Origin: Flavobacterium sasangense DSM 21067 | Lineage (GTDB): Bacteria; Bacteroidota; Bacteroidia; Flavobacteriales; Flavobacteriaceae | Assembly: GCF_000686885.1 (NCBI RefSeq) | Contig: NZ_JMLU01000007.1 | Location: 1-64,000 of the forward strand | Length of the DNA stretch: 64,000 bases | Direction: 5' to 3' | Shown here: positions 40,107 to 49,119 of the stretch, one piece after another | Layout of the letters: each line of letters starts with the position of its first letter | Numbering within the stretch: position 1 is the stretch's first letter | Program-made: the position numbers and the translations under genes | The notes under the pieces: generated by a model | Seen by the model: only the letters and a program-made list of their open reading frames with translations | Database searches by the model: none | Told to the model about the DNA's origin: nothing

Positions 40107-40763
40107 ATGAGAGTTTTAATTACAGATGACCATCAAAACATGATTGATTCACTCAAAACCATACTAACGTATGCTTTTGAAAGTGAAAAAAACGTTCATA
40201 TTGTAGAAAGTTTAAATTGTACTGATGCTATTTTAGCAATTAAAAAGCATACTGAAGCCGATGAACCTTTTGACTTAGCAATATTAGATTATTCAATGCC
40301 GGGTAATCCTGAATATGAGATTTTTAATGGTGGTGATCTCTGTTTGTTTCTTCGAGAAAAAATGCCTTTATGTAAATCGTTCTTTTTTACTGCGCATTTA
40401 GAAGATTTTACTGTGATGGATCTCGACCAACGAGTAAAACCTGATGCTATTGTAATTAAAAGCGATGTCAGTGGCAGTGAATTAATGAATGCTATTAAAG
40501 ATGTTGTAAAAGGGAACAAGTACAAAAGCACATCTGTTTTACAAAAAACCCACAAAATGTGGGAAGAAGAAATTTTCACTAAAGAAACCAACCGCAAAAT
40601 TGTTAAATTAATAAGCAGTGGTTATAAAATTAGAGAAATTGCAGACGCACTTTCATTAACTGAAGTTGCCATTCAAAAAAGGATTGCAAAAATAAAAAAA
40701 GGATTAAATATTACGGATGATACAAGCATTTTACGCGAAGTAAAACGCAGAGGTTATCTTTAA
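40107..40763 (+). CDS. Orphan response regulator with C-terminal HTH
   Basis: The 218-residue protein has a receiver domain with the acidic pair DD at 7-8, phospho-acceptor Asp in LAILDYSMPG near 60, Thr in FFFTAH near 96 and Lys in IVIKSD near 116. A DNA-binding domain follows (KIREIADALSLTEVAIQKRI near 175-194) of the LuxR/NarL type. No histidine kinase gene is nearby, so the phosphodonor is encoded elsewhere. A terminator separates it from the small secreted protein and GLPGLI/receptor genes downstream, which are candidates for its regulon by position only. Confidence 0.88.
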   Translation: MRVLITDDHQNMIDSLKTILTYAFESEKNVHIVESLNCTDAILAIKKHTEADEPFDLAILDYSMPGNPEYEIFNGGDLCLFLREKMPLCKSFFFTAHLEDFTVMDLDQRVKPDAIVIKSDVSGSELMNAIKDVVKGNKYKSTSVLQKTHKMWEEEIFTKETNRKIVKLISSGYKIREIADALSLTEVAIQKRIAKIKKGLNITDDTSILREVKRRGYL

Positions 40764-40787
40764 CCATACCAACACGTATGGTTTTTT
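40762..40787 (+). terminator. Rho-independent terminator
   Basis: AACCATAC (40762-40769) pairs with GTATGGTT (40776-40783), followed by a T run. Located after the response regulator gene. Confidence 0.75.
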
Positions 40788-40896
40788 GATACATTTTGTT
40801 AAACGTTATTGTCGACATTTGGAAATGCATTTTTAAATGTTAAAATTTGAATTGGATATCCAAAAACAAAACATTAATTTTAAAAATTTAAACAAA

Positions 40897-41136
40897 ATGC
40901 AAAAAATGATTTTTAGTGCCGTAGCACTTGTAGCGTTTTCTTTTGCTGGGATGGCAAATGAAATTGAAGAGAAAAAAATAGAACTTAAACCAATTGAAAA
41001 AGAATATGCCACTATATTAAAGCCATGTTATGCTGTTTATTTAGACACTTACCAGTCTGCAATTGATAATGGTGCAAATGAAACACAAGCAGGAAATGTT
41101 GCTTGGGCTGCATATTCCTCTTGTACAGGATTATAA
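40897..41136 (+). CDS. Small secreted protein with two cysteines (79 aa)
   Basis: The start is ATG at 40897; the in-frame extension to 40837 lacks a credible start context and would bury the signal peptide. The signal peptide is MQKMIFSAVALVAFSFAGMA. The mature part of about 58 residues is charged at first (EIEEKKIELKPIEKEY), then has LKPCYAVYLDTYQSAIDNG and ends WAAYSSCTGL, with one cysteine in each of these last two parts. A disulfide is possible. I do not recognise the family. It is followed by a perfect hairpin and a GLPGLI gene. Confidence 0.65.
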   Translation: MQKMIFSAVALVAFSFAGMANEIEEKKIELKPIEKEYATILKPCYAVYLDTYQSAIDNGANETQAGNVAWAAYSSCTGL

Positions 41137-41146
41137 AACATTAATT

Positions 41147-41170
41147 CCTGTGCCATGATTATGGCACAGG
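41147..41170 (+). terminator. Strong hairpin between the small secreted protein and GLPGLI genes
   Basis: CCTGTGCCAT and ATGGCACAGG form a perfect 10-bp stem with loop GATT. There is no T run downstream, so it may act as an mRNA stabiliser or attenuator rather than a full terminator. Confidence 0.5.
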
Positions 41171-41184
41171 ATAAATTAATTAAC

Positions 41185-41874
41185 ATGAAAAAAATATCTA
41201 TATTCTTTATTCTCATTTGTTTCCATTTGTTTTCACAAAATAAATCGGGAAAAATTACCTACAATGTTAACCTTGGATTTGATGAAGGATTTTCAAATTC
41301 TGAAACTTTAAAAGATTTTTATGAAAAAGCACGGTTAGGAGTGAAAAACATTACATTCTCTTTGCTTATAAATAGTGAAAATTCACTGTTTACAATGAAT
41401 GACATGATAAGTAATGAAGATATTAATTTTGCAAAAGCCTTTATCGAAGCTTCAACGATATATTACACAAATATTAAAACTAACAATAATATAAAGCAGA
41501 TTAATAACCACTTAGGAAAATATGTAATAAATTATTCTGCAAAAACAGAATGGATATTAGAAAATGAATCTAAAATGATAGGAACCTATTTATGTTATAA
41601 AGCTACCTCTGAACTAAGAGTTAAGAACAGAAAGGGAGAGTTCAAATACCCTATTATTGCGTGGTATTGTCCATCTATTCCTTTTAATTTTGGACCTAAA
41701 GGATATTATGGTTTACCTGGATTAATACTGGAATTACAAGAAAGAAATACAACTTATGGTGTCATTAAAATTGATTTAAAAAAAGAGAATACCCCTATAG
41801 GTATACCTAATGAAGGAAAAGTTGTCAAACAAGAAGAATTCAATGAAATTGTTTCAAAACCTCCAACTTTTTAA
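41185..41874 (+). CDS. GLPGLI family protein
   Basis: The ATG at 41185 gives 229 residues with a signal peptide (MKKISIFFILICFHLFSQ); an earlier in-frame ATG at 41161 falls in the hairpin. The family motif appears as GYYGLPGLILEL near 180-191, preceded by IAWYCPSIPFNFGP. GLPGLI proteins are exported Bacteroidota proteins of unknown function, typically encoded just before a TonB/CarboxypepD outer-membrane receptor, as here (7 bp). A partnership with that receptor is suggested by the conserved pairing. Confidence 0.88.
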   Translation: MKKISIFFILICFHLFSQNKSGKITYNVNLGFDEGFSNSETLKDFYEKARLGVKNITFSLLINSENSLFTMNDMISNEDINFAKAFIEASTIYYTNIKTNNNIKQINNHLGKYVINYSAKTEWILENESKMIGTYLCYKATSELRVKNRKGEFKYPIIAWYCPSIPFNFGPKGYYGLPGLILELQERNTTYGVIKIDLKKENTPIGIPNEGKVVKQEEFNEIVSKPPTF

Positions 41875-41881
41875 TTTTTAA

Positions 41882-44542
41882 ATGCCAAAATTCTTAATTT
41901 TATTCCTACTTTTTCCATTTTTTACATTTTCCCAAACCCTAACCGGCACGGTAAAGGACACGGTAGGAAACCCATTACAAAATGCCAATGTAATTGCCAA
42001 ACCTTTAGTTGAAAAACAAGGATTAAAATTTGCTATTGCCGATCATTTGGGGCTTTATAAATTAGAATTAGAAAAAGATGTCCCGTATGAAGTTAGGGTT
42101 TCATATTTAGGTTTTAAAGAAGAAATTTTAAATCTTCCCGCTAATTTTTCGCAAAAGGAACATCACTTTAAACTTAAGGAAACAGGGCAACAACTCAAGG
42201 AAATTGTTATTACCTATGATTACAAACCCGTTATCGTAAAAAAAGATACGTTAATTTATGATGTAAAAGCCTTTGCCAATGGAAACGAACGAAAACTCAA
42301 AGAACAATTAGAAAAACTACCAGGTGTTGAAGTAGATAAAAACGGTGGCGTAACGGTTCAAGGCAAAAAAGTAACCAAGTTTTTAGTAGAAAACAAATCA
42401 TTTTTTGGAGGTGGAACTAAATTAGGTGTTGAAAATATTCCAGCAGATGCAGTTGATAAAGTAGAAGTAATTGACAACTTTAACGAAGTAGGTTTTCTAA
42501 AACAAGTTTCCGATTCTGAAGACTTGGCGATGAACATCAAACTGAAAGAAGACAAAAAGAAATTCATTTTTGGCGATGTTGATGCAGGGGCTGAAGTCGC
42601 TAACGACAACGGATTTTATTTAGGTCACGCTGCTTTGTTTTATTATGCACCAAAAACGAATGTGAGTTTCATTGGCGACCTCAACAACATTGGTAAGCGC
42701 ACTTTTTCTTTTCAAGACATGATGCGCTTTCAAGGTGGTGCTAGTAGTTTTATTTCAGGAAGAAAACAATTGACTGATTTGTATTCCTTTGCTAGCGACA
42801 ACACGGATGTCATTGAAAACAAATCGCAATTTAGCGCTTTGAACTTTCGCCAAGAAATCAATTCTAAATTAGACGTAGAAGGTTTTGCTATTTTTTCTAA
42901 ACTTTTTACCAGCACTTTAACCGAAAGTTCTATCGAATATCTTCAAAACACAACCGCCACTTCAGAAGAACGCATCAATAAAGGTGAAAATAAATCGATT
43001 TTAGGCATTGGAAACGTAAAACTAAACTACACGCCCAACACTAAAGAGAAATGGTTTTACAACGGTCAATTTCAATCGAGCGCCAATGATATGACTTCGG
43101 TTTTAAATTCAAGACTCGATGGACAACAAACTTCTTTTGAAACGTTAAATTCAGCTGATAATGTTCAAATCAAGCAGTTTTTAGAATGGCACAAACAAGT
43201 AAATTCTAAACATACGACCACTATAGTCATTAATCAAAGTTACGATAACCAAAAACCCATCAATACTTGGCTTACCGATACTGAATTCTTAACCGGATTA
43301 ATTCCGTTAGAAAATGATTCGTTTTACAACATTCAGCAAGTAAAAAAAGTAAAAAACAGCAGTTTTGATGCGCTTTTTAAACATTATTGGATTATCAACA
43401 ATTACAATCATTTGTATACCAATGTTGGAAATAATTTAGGAACCACACAATTACAAATCACCGAAAAACAATACCTAACCGATGGCACTATCAATGATTT
43501 TGCTACCGATGGTTTTGGGAACGACATGGATTATTTGTTAAACGATTTGTATTTAGGTTTAGAATATAAGTTTAAAATTGGAAAATGGGTGAACAAACCT
43601 GCCATTTATGCCCATTACTATCATTTGAAAACCGAGCAAATTGCAAACAATTATACGTTAAACAACACGTTTTTACAACCAAGTTGGTTAAGCGAATACG
43701 AATTCAATCAATCCGAAAACTTAAAATTCAATTACCGTTTAGTGAATGAATTCCCAGAAGCGAATCGTTTGTTAGAACGTTATACGCTACAAAGTTATAA
43801 TTCGGTTTTTAGAGGAAATGCGTTGTTGCGAAACGAACGTTTTCATAATGCAACTTTAAACTATTCCAAAACCAGTATGTATCGCGGCATCATGTTGTTT
43901 GCTAATGCAAGTTTTACCAAAAAAGTAAGAACCATTCGTAATGAAATTGGTTTAGATGGCATCAATCAATTTACAACGCCAACCATTACTGATAATCCAG
44001 AAACTACATATCGTGCTTATGGAAATATTGATAAAAAAATCCACAAATTTAGATTGGGCTTAAATGCTAATTTATCTTGGTTCAACTACATTCAAACCGT
44101 AAATAATCAAACAATAACCAACGATAGAAACAATCAAAGTATTGGAATTAAGTTACGAACAGCCAACAAAAAATGGCCAAGTGCGAGTGTAAGTTATAAC
44201 AAAACATTTAGTCAATTTTCAGGATTAACGAATTCGAAATTGACTACAGATCGATTGGGTTTTGATTTTGATATCGATTTTTGGAAACATTTTAATTTTA
44301 AAACTGATTATGAAGTAACCTTCAACGAAAACAGCAACAACATTGCGACTGATTTCAGAATTGCAAATGCGTATTTGAGTTATCAAAAGAAAAACAACCC
44401 GTTTAGATTTGAACTTTCGGCACAGAATTACTTAAACAATGGAACTAAAATCAACAACTCATTTTCTGATTTTATGATTTCGAGTTCCACCACTTACACG
44501 TTACCAAGAATTGTAATGTTGACAGTTAGTTATAAGCTCTAA
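41882..44542 (+). CDS. Outer-membrane beta-barrel receptor with CarboxypepD-like domain
   Basis: The 886-residue protein has a signal peptide (ending TFSQ). A CarboxypepD_reg-like domain follows at about 20-100 (TLTGTVKDTVGNPLQNANVI), then a plug-like segment (LEKLPGVEVDKNGGVTVQGK near 141-160, EVIDNFNEVGF) and a long barrel ending in VMLTVSYKL. This is the outer-membrane beta-barrel (TonB-receptor-like) family coupled to GLPGLI genes. It forms a unit with the GLPGLI gene 7 bp upstream. The transported substrate is unknown; relatives have been linked to metal or peptide uptake only loosely. Confidence 0.85.
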   Translation: MPKFLILFLLFPFFTFSQTLTGTVKDTVGNPLQNANVIAKPLVEKQGLKFAIADHLGLYKLELEKDVPYEVRVSYLGFKEEILNLPANFSQKEHHFKLKETGQQLKEIVITYDYKPVIVKKDTLIYDVKAFANGNERKLKEQLEKLPGVEVDKNGGVTVQGKKVTKFLVENKSFFGGGTKLGVENIPADAVDKVEVIDNFNEVGFLKQVSDSEDLAMNIKLKEDKKKFIFGDVDAGAEVANDNGFYLGHAALFYYAPKTNVSFIGDLNNIGKRTFSFQDMMRFQGGASSFISGRKQLTDLYSFASDNTDVIENKSQFSALNFRQEINSKLDVEGFAIFSKLFTSTLTESSIEYLQNTTATSEERINKGENKSILGIGNVKLNYTPNTKEKWFYNGQFQSSANDMTSVLNSRLDGQQTSFETLNSADNVQIKQFLEWHKQVNSKHTTTIVINQSYDNQKPINTWLTDTEFLTGLIPLENDSFYNIQQVKKVKNSSFDALFKHYWIINNYNHLYTNVGNNLGTTQLQITEKQYLTDGTINDFATDGFGNDMDYLLNDLYLGLEYKFKIGKWVNKPAIYAHYYHLKTEQIANNYTLNNTFLQPSWLSEYEFNQSENLKFNYRLVNEFPEANRLLERYTLQSYNSVFRGNALLRNERFHNATLNYSKTSMYRGIMLFANASFTKKVRTIRNEIGLDGINQFTTPTITDNPETTYRAYGNIDKKIHKFRLGLNANLSWFNYIQTVNNQTITNDRNNQSIGIKLRTANKKWPSASVSYNKTFSQFSGLTNSKLTTDRLGFDFDIDFWKHFNFKTDYEVTFNENSNNIATDFRIANAYLSYQKKNNPFRFELSAQNYLNNGTKINNSFSDFMISSSTTYTLPRIVMLTVSYKL

Positions 44543-44546
44543 ATAA

Positions 44547-44680
44547 GTTCGCAGTTGAGGTTTTCAGTCGCAGTAAAACTACATTTCTGAACTTGGAATT
44601 TCTTAGTTCGTATTTGATTATAATTACCTATAATCTGTGTTACTAGCGGTTGAGTTGTGACTGAAAACTGCGACTAAAAA
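44547..44680. repeat. Intergenic dyad, AGTCGCAGT family
   Basis: TTTTCAGTCGCAGT (about 44561-44574) faces ACTGCGACTAAAAA near 44668-44681, inverted with one mismatch, across about 95 bp. It lies between the convergent receptor and acetyltransferase genes and could serve as a bidirectional end signal. Confidence 0.6.
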
Positions 44681-45127
44681 CTAAGAACGCTTCATCTGAA
44701 TATGAGGAATATCGTCTTCCAAATACATTTCGCTAGTTTGGATAAATCCGTGCGATTCGTAGAATTTTTTTAAATATTCTTGAGCGGAAATGGTTATAGC
44801 GGTTTCGTTGAAATTTTCTTTAATTGCTTCAATAGAAACGCGCATTAAATCGTGACCGAATTTTTTATCACGGTATTTTGGGCTTACCACAACTCTTCCT
44901 ATCGAAGTTTCCTCAAAATAATATCCTTTGTTGAACAAACGAGAATATGCAGCCAAATCTCCGTCATAATACCCTAAAACGTGAAGTGCTTTCTCGTCTT
45001 TGCCATCAATGTCTTGATAAACGCAATTTTGCTCTACCACAAACACTTCTGAGCGAAGCTGAAGCAAAGAATATAGTTCAACCGTAGAAAGTTCTTTAAA
45101 TCGCTTTATTTTGAATTTTATTTCCAT
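44681..45127 (-). CDS. GNAT acetyltransferase, ElaA-like
   Basis: The 148-residue protein matches the ElaA branch of GNAT acetyltransferases: LLQLRSEVFVVEQNCVYQDIDGKD near 21-44, IGRVVVSPKYRDKKFGHDLM near 76-95 (acetyl-CoA pyrophosphate loop) and FYESHGFIQTSEMYLEDDIPH. It transfers acetyl groups from acetyl-CoA to an unknown acceptor. Cytosolic. It is last in the minus-strand run from pgk through mltD-like and DUF4837, separated by a terminator-like hairpin from the downstream end of DUF4837. Confidence 0.88.
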   Translation of the reverse strand: MEIKFKIKRFKELSTVELYSLLQLRSEVFVVEQNCVYQDIDGKDEKALHVLGYYDGDLAAYSRLFNKGYYFEETSIGRVVVSPKYRDKKFGHDLMRVSIEAIKENFNETAITISAQEYLKKFYESHGFIQTSEMYLEDDIPHIQMKRS

Positions 45128-45130
45128 GAT

Positions 45131-45160
45131 AAAAAAGAAGTTCCCTATGAAGGGAACTTG
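45131..45160 (-). terminator. Terminator after the DUF4837 gene
   Basis: On the minus strand AAGTTCCC and GGGAACTT pair, followed by a T run (45131-45136 read in reverse). It overlaps the leader of the acetyltransferase gene. Confidence 0.7.
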
Positions 45161-45163
45161 ATA

Positions 45164-46147
45164 TTATTTTAAAAACTTAACTGATTGAATAATCGCTTCC
45201 AATTCGAAAACCAAATCACGTTTCGATTTTGACGGATTATAAGTGAATCCTTCTAAAATTAAATAACGATTGTTTTTAGTGTCTTTAATGGCGTAATTAA
45301 CAAAAGGTCCCGCCATGAAATCGTTTTTTAATTCCCAAGTTCCTTTGGTTAAATACGTTTTTTTACCTGCAACTGTTACGTCAAACAAATAAGGAGCATA
45401 AGCTGCTTCTGTAATCATCCAAGTGTTTGGTAATGTCCCGTGAATATTAGCTTGTCCAATTTCATCTCGCATTACAGTAATATTGGCAATGATATTGTTA
45501 TCTTTTTCTACTTTTTCAATTGGAACTTGATAAATTAAAATACTGTTATAACCTGATTTAAATTCTTTTCGTAACCAAATAAAATTGTCTTTGACCATAT
45601 CGTATTTATAACCAAAACCAATTTGCAAGCTAACACCAAACATTTTCTGAACTTGAGCATCTGAAACCAATGATTTTTTCATTCGAATTTGATTCTCAGT
45701 AACCTCAGCAGCTTTAATAGTTTTAATAATTTCGGCTGATTTTTCTTCTAGAACGTTTAATACATCTTCTGTATCTGTACCAGAAATAAAAAACACATTT
45801 TGTGGTTTAGCAAATTTATTAGTGTTCGAAGAAAATCCAGCTTCTTTCCCTTTTTTTACAACAATAATATTGCGGCTCTTACGAACGAATCCTTCAAAAA
45901 CTTTTGTTGGATATTGATTTAAAGTAAACAACGGCTCTTCTTGCGGTAAACCATCTACTGGAGCAGCAAATTTTTTACGAATACTATCTCCAATTTCTCC
46001 ATTCCACAAATTGTCATCAATGATAATCGAAACATTATTGATTTTTCCGTTGGACTCAGAAAGTATGGCTTGGGTTTCTTCTTTAGAAGTTTCTTTACAA
46101 GACAAAAACGATAGGGCAACAAACGTTAGAACAGCTAATTTTTTCAT
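45164..46147 (-). CDS. DUF4837 family lipoprotein
   Basis: The 327-residue protein has lipobox SFLSC (Cys17) and resembles the Bacteroidota DUF4837 family: VSIIIDDNLWNGEIGDSIRK, EPLFTLNQYP, FGVSLQIGFGYKYDMVKDNF, NTWMITEAAYAPYLFD and GPFVNYAIKD. The function is unknown. It is encoded 15 bp after the lytic transglycosylase gene, so an envelope or cell-wall role is plausible. Confidence 0.85.
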   Translation of the reverse strand: MKKLAVLTFVALSFLSCKETSKEETQAILSESNGKINNVSIIIDDNLWNGEIGDSIRKKFAAPVDGLPQEEPLFTLNQYPTKVFEGFVRKSRNIIVVKKGKEAGFSSNTNKFAKPQNVFFISGTDTEDVLNVLEEKSAEIIKTIKAAEVTENQIRMKKSLVSDAQVQKMFGVSLQIGFGYKYDMVKDNFIWLRKEFKSGYNSILIYQVPIEKVEKDNNIIANITVMRDEIGQANIHGTLPNTWMITEAAYAPYLFDVTVAGKKTYLTKGTWELKNDFMAGPFVNYAIKDTKNNRYLILEGFTYNPSKSKRDLVFELEAIIQSVKFLK

Positions 46148-46162
46148 GGTGTAGATTACATT

Positions 46163-47707
46163 TTATCCGTTAATTTTTAATTTCATTCCAGGTTGTATAT
46201 TATCACCGCTAATATCGTTCCATTTTTTAATATCATCAATGGAAACGCCTGGAAACTGTTTTGAAATCGAGAATAACGAATCACCGCTTTTAACCGTATA
46301 AGTCCCGTCGTTATTAGACTTAGACTCGGTTTTAGCAATTATTTTTTTGTCGGAATAAATTTTTAATTTTTTTCCTGCCTGAATATTATTTCCTTTTATA
46401 TTGTTCCATTTTTTAAGTTCGGAAATAGAAACATTGTATTTATCAGCAATCTTACCTAAACTTTCACCGCTTTTAATGGTGTGAAACTGTGTTTTTCGTT
46501 CAAATTTAGGCTTGTTTACAACCGTTGAAGTCGAATCTATACCAGAAGCTATTGAATCTTTTGATGTTGAAGCAATAAATTCAGTTTTTGTTTTTTCTTT
46601 ATACGTTTCCAGATAATTCAAATACGCGTAAATTTTCTCCTCATTCGAAACAAAAACTCCCATTTTATTTTTCGGTAAACGTAAATAATGAGGTTTATCC
46701 GCTTCAAAAGGAATAACTTTTAATTTATAAATCGGATTTAAAAACTCCAATTGATCAACAGGAATATCTAATAAATCAGAAATTTGTTTGAACGACATTT
46801 GTTTTTTTACCATAATAGTATCGGTTTCAAAGTAAGTAACCGGTGCTTTTTTAGGCTGAATTCCATGTTCTTTTTTGAATTCGTAAATGTAAAAAGTAGC
46901 TAAAAAGGCTGGAACGTAATTCGCAGTTTCTTTTGGTAAATTTTTACGAATGTTCCAATAATTTTGACTTCCACCCGAACGACGAATTGCTTTTGAAACG
47001 TTTCCTGGTCCACAATTGTATGCTGCTAAAACCATGCTCCAATCTCCAAAAATTCCGTATAAACTTGATAAATATTGACAAGCAGCTTCAGTCGCTTTTA
47101 ACGGATCATAACGCTCATCTACATACGAAGTAACTTCTAAATTGTATTGTTTTCCTGTTGGATACATAAATTGCCACAAACCTGAAGCGCCAACACGAGA
47201 TTTCGCTCTTGGATTTAATGCTGATTCTACAATAGCCAAATATTTCAACTCTAACGGAATGTTGTATTTTGCTAAATGCTCTTCAAACATTGGAAAATAA
47301 TATTCTGATACCGCCATTAATCGCTCAAAAGCTTTTGGTCGATTTTTTAAAAAGGCTTTAATAGTATTTTCTAAAGCTGGATTATATTCAATATTGAAAG
47401 GCGATTTAGCATCCATTTTTGCCAAACGCTTTTTTAGTAATTCTGTAGATAAGTCGTAACTTACTTCTGAATCAATGTTAATATCTGCAATATCAGAAAA
47501 CATGTTGTCAGATAACTCAGTGCTCGCTAATTCCGTCAACCATCTTTCATCGATACAATTACTCGTGCTATGATTTACAAACGTTGTCTTCAATGAATCC
47601 AAGTAGGACATTTTAGGCAACGGAAGTAAATTTTCTTTTTCTGCAGTTTCCTGCGCAAAGCTAAAAAGCGACAGAAAAAGGGATGTTATAATAATTGTTT
47701 TTTTCAT
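46163..47707 (-). CDS. MltD-like lytic transglycosylase with two LysM domains
   Basis: The 514-residue exported protein (signal peptide ending SFAQ) has an SLT domain at about 150-290: KYLAIVESALNPRAKSRVGA with catalytic Glu, SGLWQFMYPTG, YNCGPGNV. It also has two LysM repeats near 412-456 and 468-512 (TIKSGESLGKIADKYN, TVKSGDSLFSISKQFP). It cleaves peptidoglycan glycan strands and binds them through LysM. Related MltD enzymes act in wall turnover. It is upstream of DUF4837 in the same direction and 67 bp downstream of pgk. Confidence 0.92.
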   Translation of the reverse strand: MKKTIIITSLFLSLFSFAQETAEKENLLPLPKMSYLDSLKTTFVNHSTSNCIDERWLTELASTELSDNMFSDIADINIDSEVSYDLSTELLKKRLAKMDAKSPFNIEYNPALENTIKAFLKNRPKAFERLMAVSEYYFPMFEEHLAKYNIPLELKYLAIVESALNPRAKSRVGASGLWQFMYPTGKQYNLEVTSYVDERYDPLKATEAACQYLSSLYGIFGDWSMVLAAYNCGPGNVSKAIRRSGGSQNYWNIRKNLPKETANYVPAFLATFYIYEFKKEHGIQPKKAPVTYFETDTIMVKKQMSFKQISDLLDIPVDQLEFLNPIYKLKVIPFEADKPHYLRLPKNKMGVFVSNEEKIYAYLNYLETYKEKTKTEFIASTSKDSIASGIDSTSTVVNKPKFERKTQFHTIKSGESLGKIADKYNVSISELKKWNNIKGNNIQAGKKLKIYSDKKIIAKTESKSNNDGTYTVKSGDSLFSISKQFPGVSIDDIKKWNDISGDNIQPGMKLKING

Positions 47708-47774
47708 TCTGTTTTTTGTTTTTTTGGGGCATGTTAATCATTAATAACTTAATAACCAACGTTTTATTGTATTC

Positions 47775-48962
47775 TTAATCTAAAATAGCTGCAATTCCAG
47801 GTAAGGTTCTGCCTTCCAGCATTTCTAACATCGCTCCACCGCCGGTAGAAACGTAACTCATCTTTGGTTCTAATCCAAATTGCTTTACAGCCGCAACGCT
47901 ATCGCCGCCACCTACAAGTGAAAAAGCACCATTTGCAGTAGATTCTGCAATATATTCTCCTAACGAAATGGTTCCGTTAGCAAAACTTTCCATTTCAAAA
48001 ACTCCTAATGGACCATTCCAAAGAATTGTTTTTGAGTCTAATATAATTCGTTTGATAATTTCTAATGATTTTGGACCTGCATCCAATCCTTGCCAACCGT
48101 CTGGGATTTGTTTAACATCCACCACTTGCGTATTGGCATCGTTTGAAAAAGCATCAGCAGCCACAACATCCACAGGTAAGTGAATTTGAACGCCTTTTTC
48201 TTTTGCTTGTTTTAAAATTTCGATAGCCAATTCTAATTTGTCGTCTTCGCAAATAGAATTTCCGATTTTTCCACCCAAAGCTTTAATGAACGTAAAGGTC
48301 ATTCCACCACCAATAATCATGTGGTTTACTTTATCTAAAATATTTTCAATCACCGTGATTTTTGAAGAAACTTTACTTCCTCCTAAAATCGCAACCACTG
48401 GTTTTTCTGAATTTTTCAATACTTTTTCGATGCTTTCAATTTCTTTAGCTAACAAATAACCAAAGCATTTCGCATCATGAAAAAATTGCGCAATAATTGT
48501 AGTTGAAGCATGTGCTCTGTGCGCTGTTCCAAATGCATCGTTCACATAAATATCACCTAAAGAAGCTAATTTTTTAGAAAATTCAACATCTCCTTTTTCT
48601 TCTTCGGCATAAAAACGTAAGTTTTCTAATAATAAAATTTCGCCCGGTTTAAGATTTTTTGCTGCATTTTCAGCAATTTCTCCAATACAATCCGAAGCAA
48701 AATGCACTTTTTGACCTAAAATTTCTTCCGTTTTTGAAACAATGTGTTGTAACGAATATTTCGCTTCAACTCCTTTTGGTCTTCCTAAGTGACTCATTAA
48801 AATTACACTTCCGCCATCTTTCAAAATTTTATCAATTGTAGGCTTTGCTGCCTCAATTCTAGTAGCATCTGTTACTTTAAAATTTTCATCTAAAGGCACG
48901 TTAAAATCTACTCGAATAATTGCTTTTTTGTTATTGAAATTGAAGTCGTTAAGTGTTTTCAT
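47775..48962 (-). CDS. pgk: Phosphoglycerate kinase
   Basis: The 395-residue enzyme shows RVDFNVPLD near 18-26, SHLGRPKG near 57-64, [43 protein letters not shown] and the C-terminal [12 protein letters not shown]. It interconverts 1,3-bisphosphoglycerate and 3-phosphoglycerate with ATP formation. Length and motifs are canonical. A TATATTTG -7 element lies 28 bp upstream of the ATG. Confidence 0.97.
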   Translation of the reverse strand: MKTLNDFNFNNKKAIIRVDFNVPLDENFKVTDATRIEAAKPTIDKILKDGGSVILMSHLGRPKGVEAKYSLQHIVSKTEEILGQKVHFASDCIGEIAENAAKNLKPGEILLLENLRFYAEEEKGDVEFSKKLASLGDIYVNDAFGTAHRAHASTTIIAQFFHDAKCFGYLLAKEIESIEKVLKNSEKPVVAILGGSKVSSKITVIENILDKVNHMIIGGGMTFTFIKALGGKIGNSICEDDKLELAIEILKQAKEKGVQIHLPVDVVAADAFSNDANTQVVDVKQIPDGWQGLDAGPKSLEIIKRIILDSKTILWNGPLGVFEMESFANGTISLGEYIAESTANGAFSLVGGGDSVAAVKQFGLEPKMSYVSTGGGAMLEMLEGRTLPGIAAILD

Positions 48963-48990
48963 TTATATCGAATTTTAATTTGAGCGAATG

Positions 48991-48998
48991 CAAATATA
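48991..48998 (-). promoter_or_regulatory. Candidate -7 element TATATTTG for pgk
   Basis: Exact TAnnTTTG on the minus strand, 28 bp upstream of the pgk start. Confidence 0.45.
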
Positions 48999-49084
48999 AT
49001 TTATTGTATTTTAAATCTTTATAACAAATATCATATTTTGCATTTTTTTAAATTCTTCTAAAACCAACTTTTTGATTTCTTTTC

Positions 49085-49098
49085 TACCAATTTTGGTA
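49085..49098. promoter_or_regulatory. Palindrome upstream of holB
   Basis: TACCAATTTTGGTA is a perfect 14-bp palindrome 21 bp before the holB start, in the pgk/holB divergent gap. It could be an operator or a weak hairpin. Confidence 0.3.
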
Positions 49099-49119
49099 AT
49101 TTTTGATTAGGTTTGTTCC

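Noticed and set aside
40289..40597. 102-aa frame on the minus strand
   Set aside because: Antisense to the response regulator receiver domain; shadow frame.
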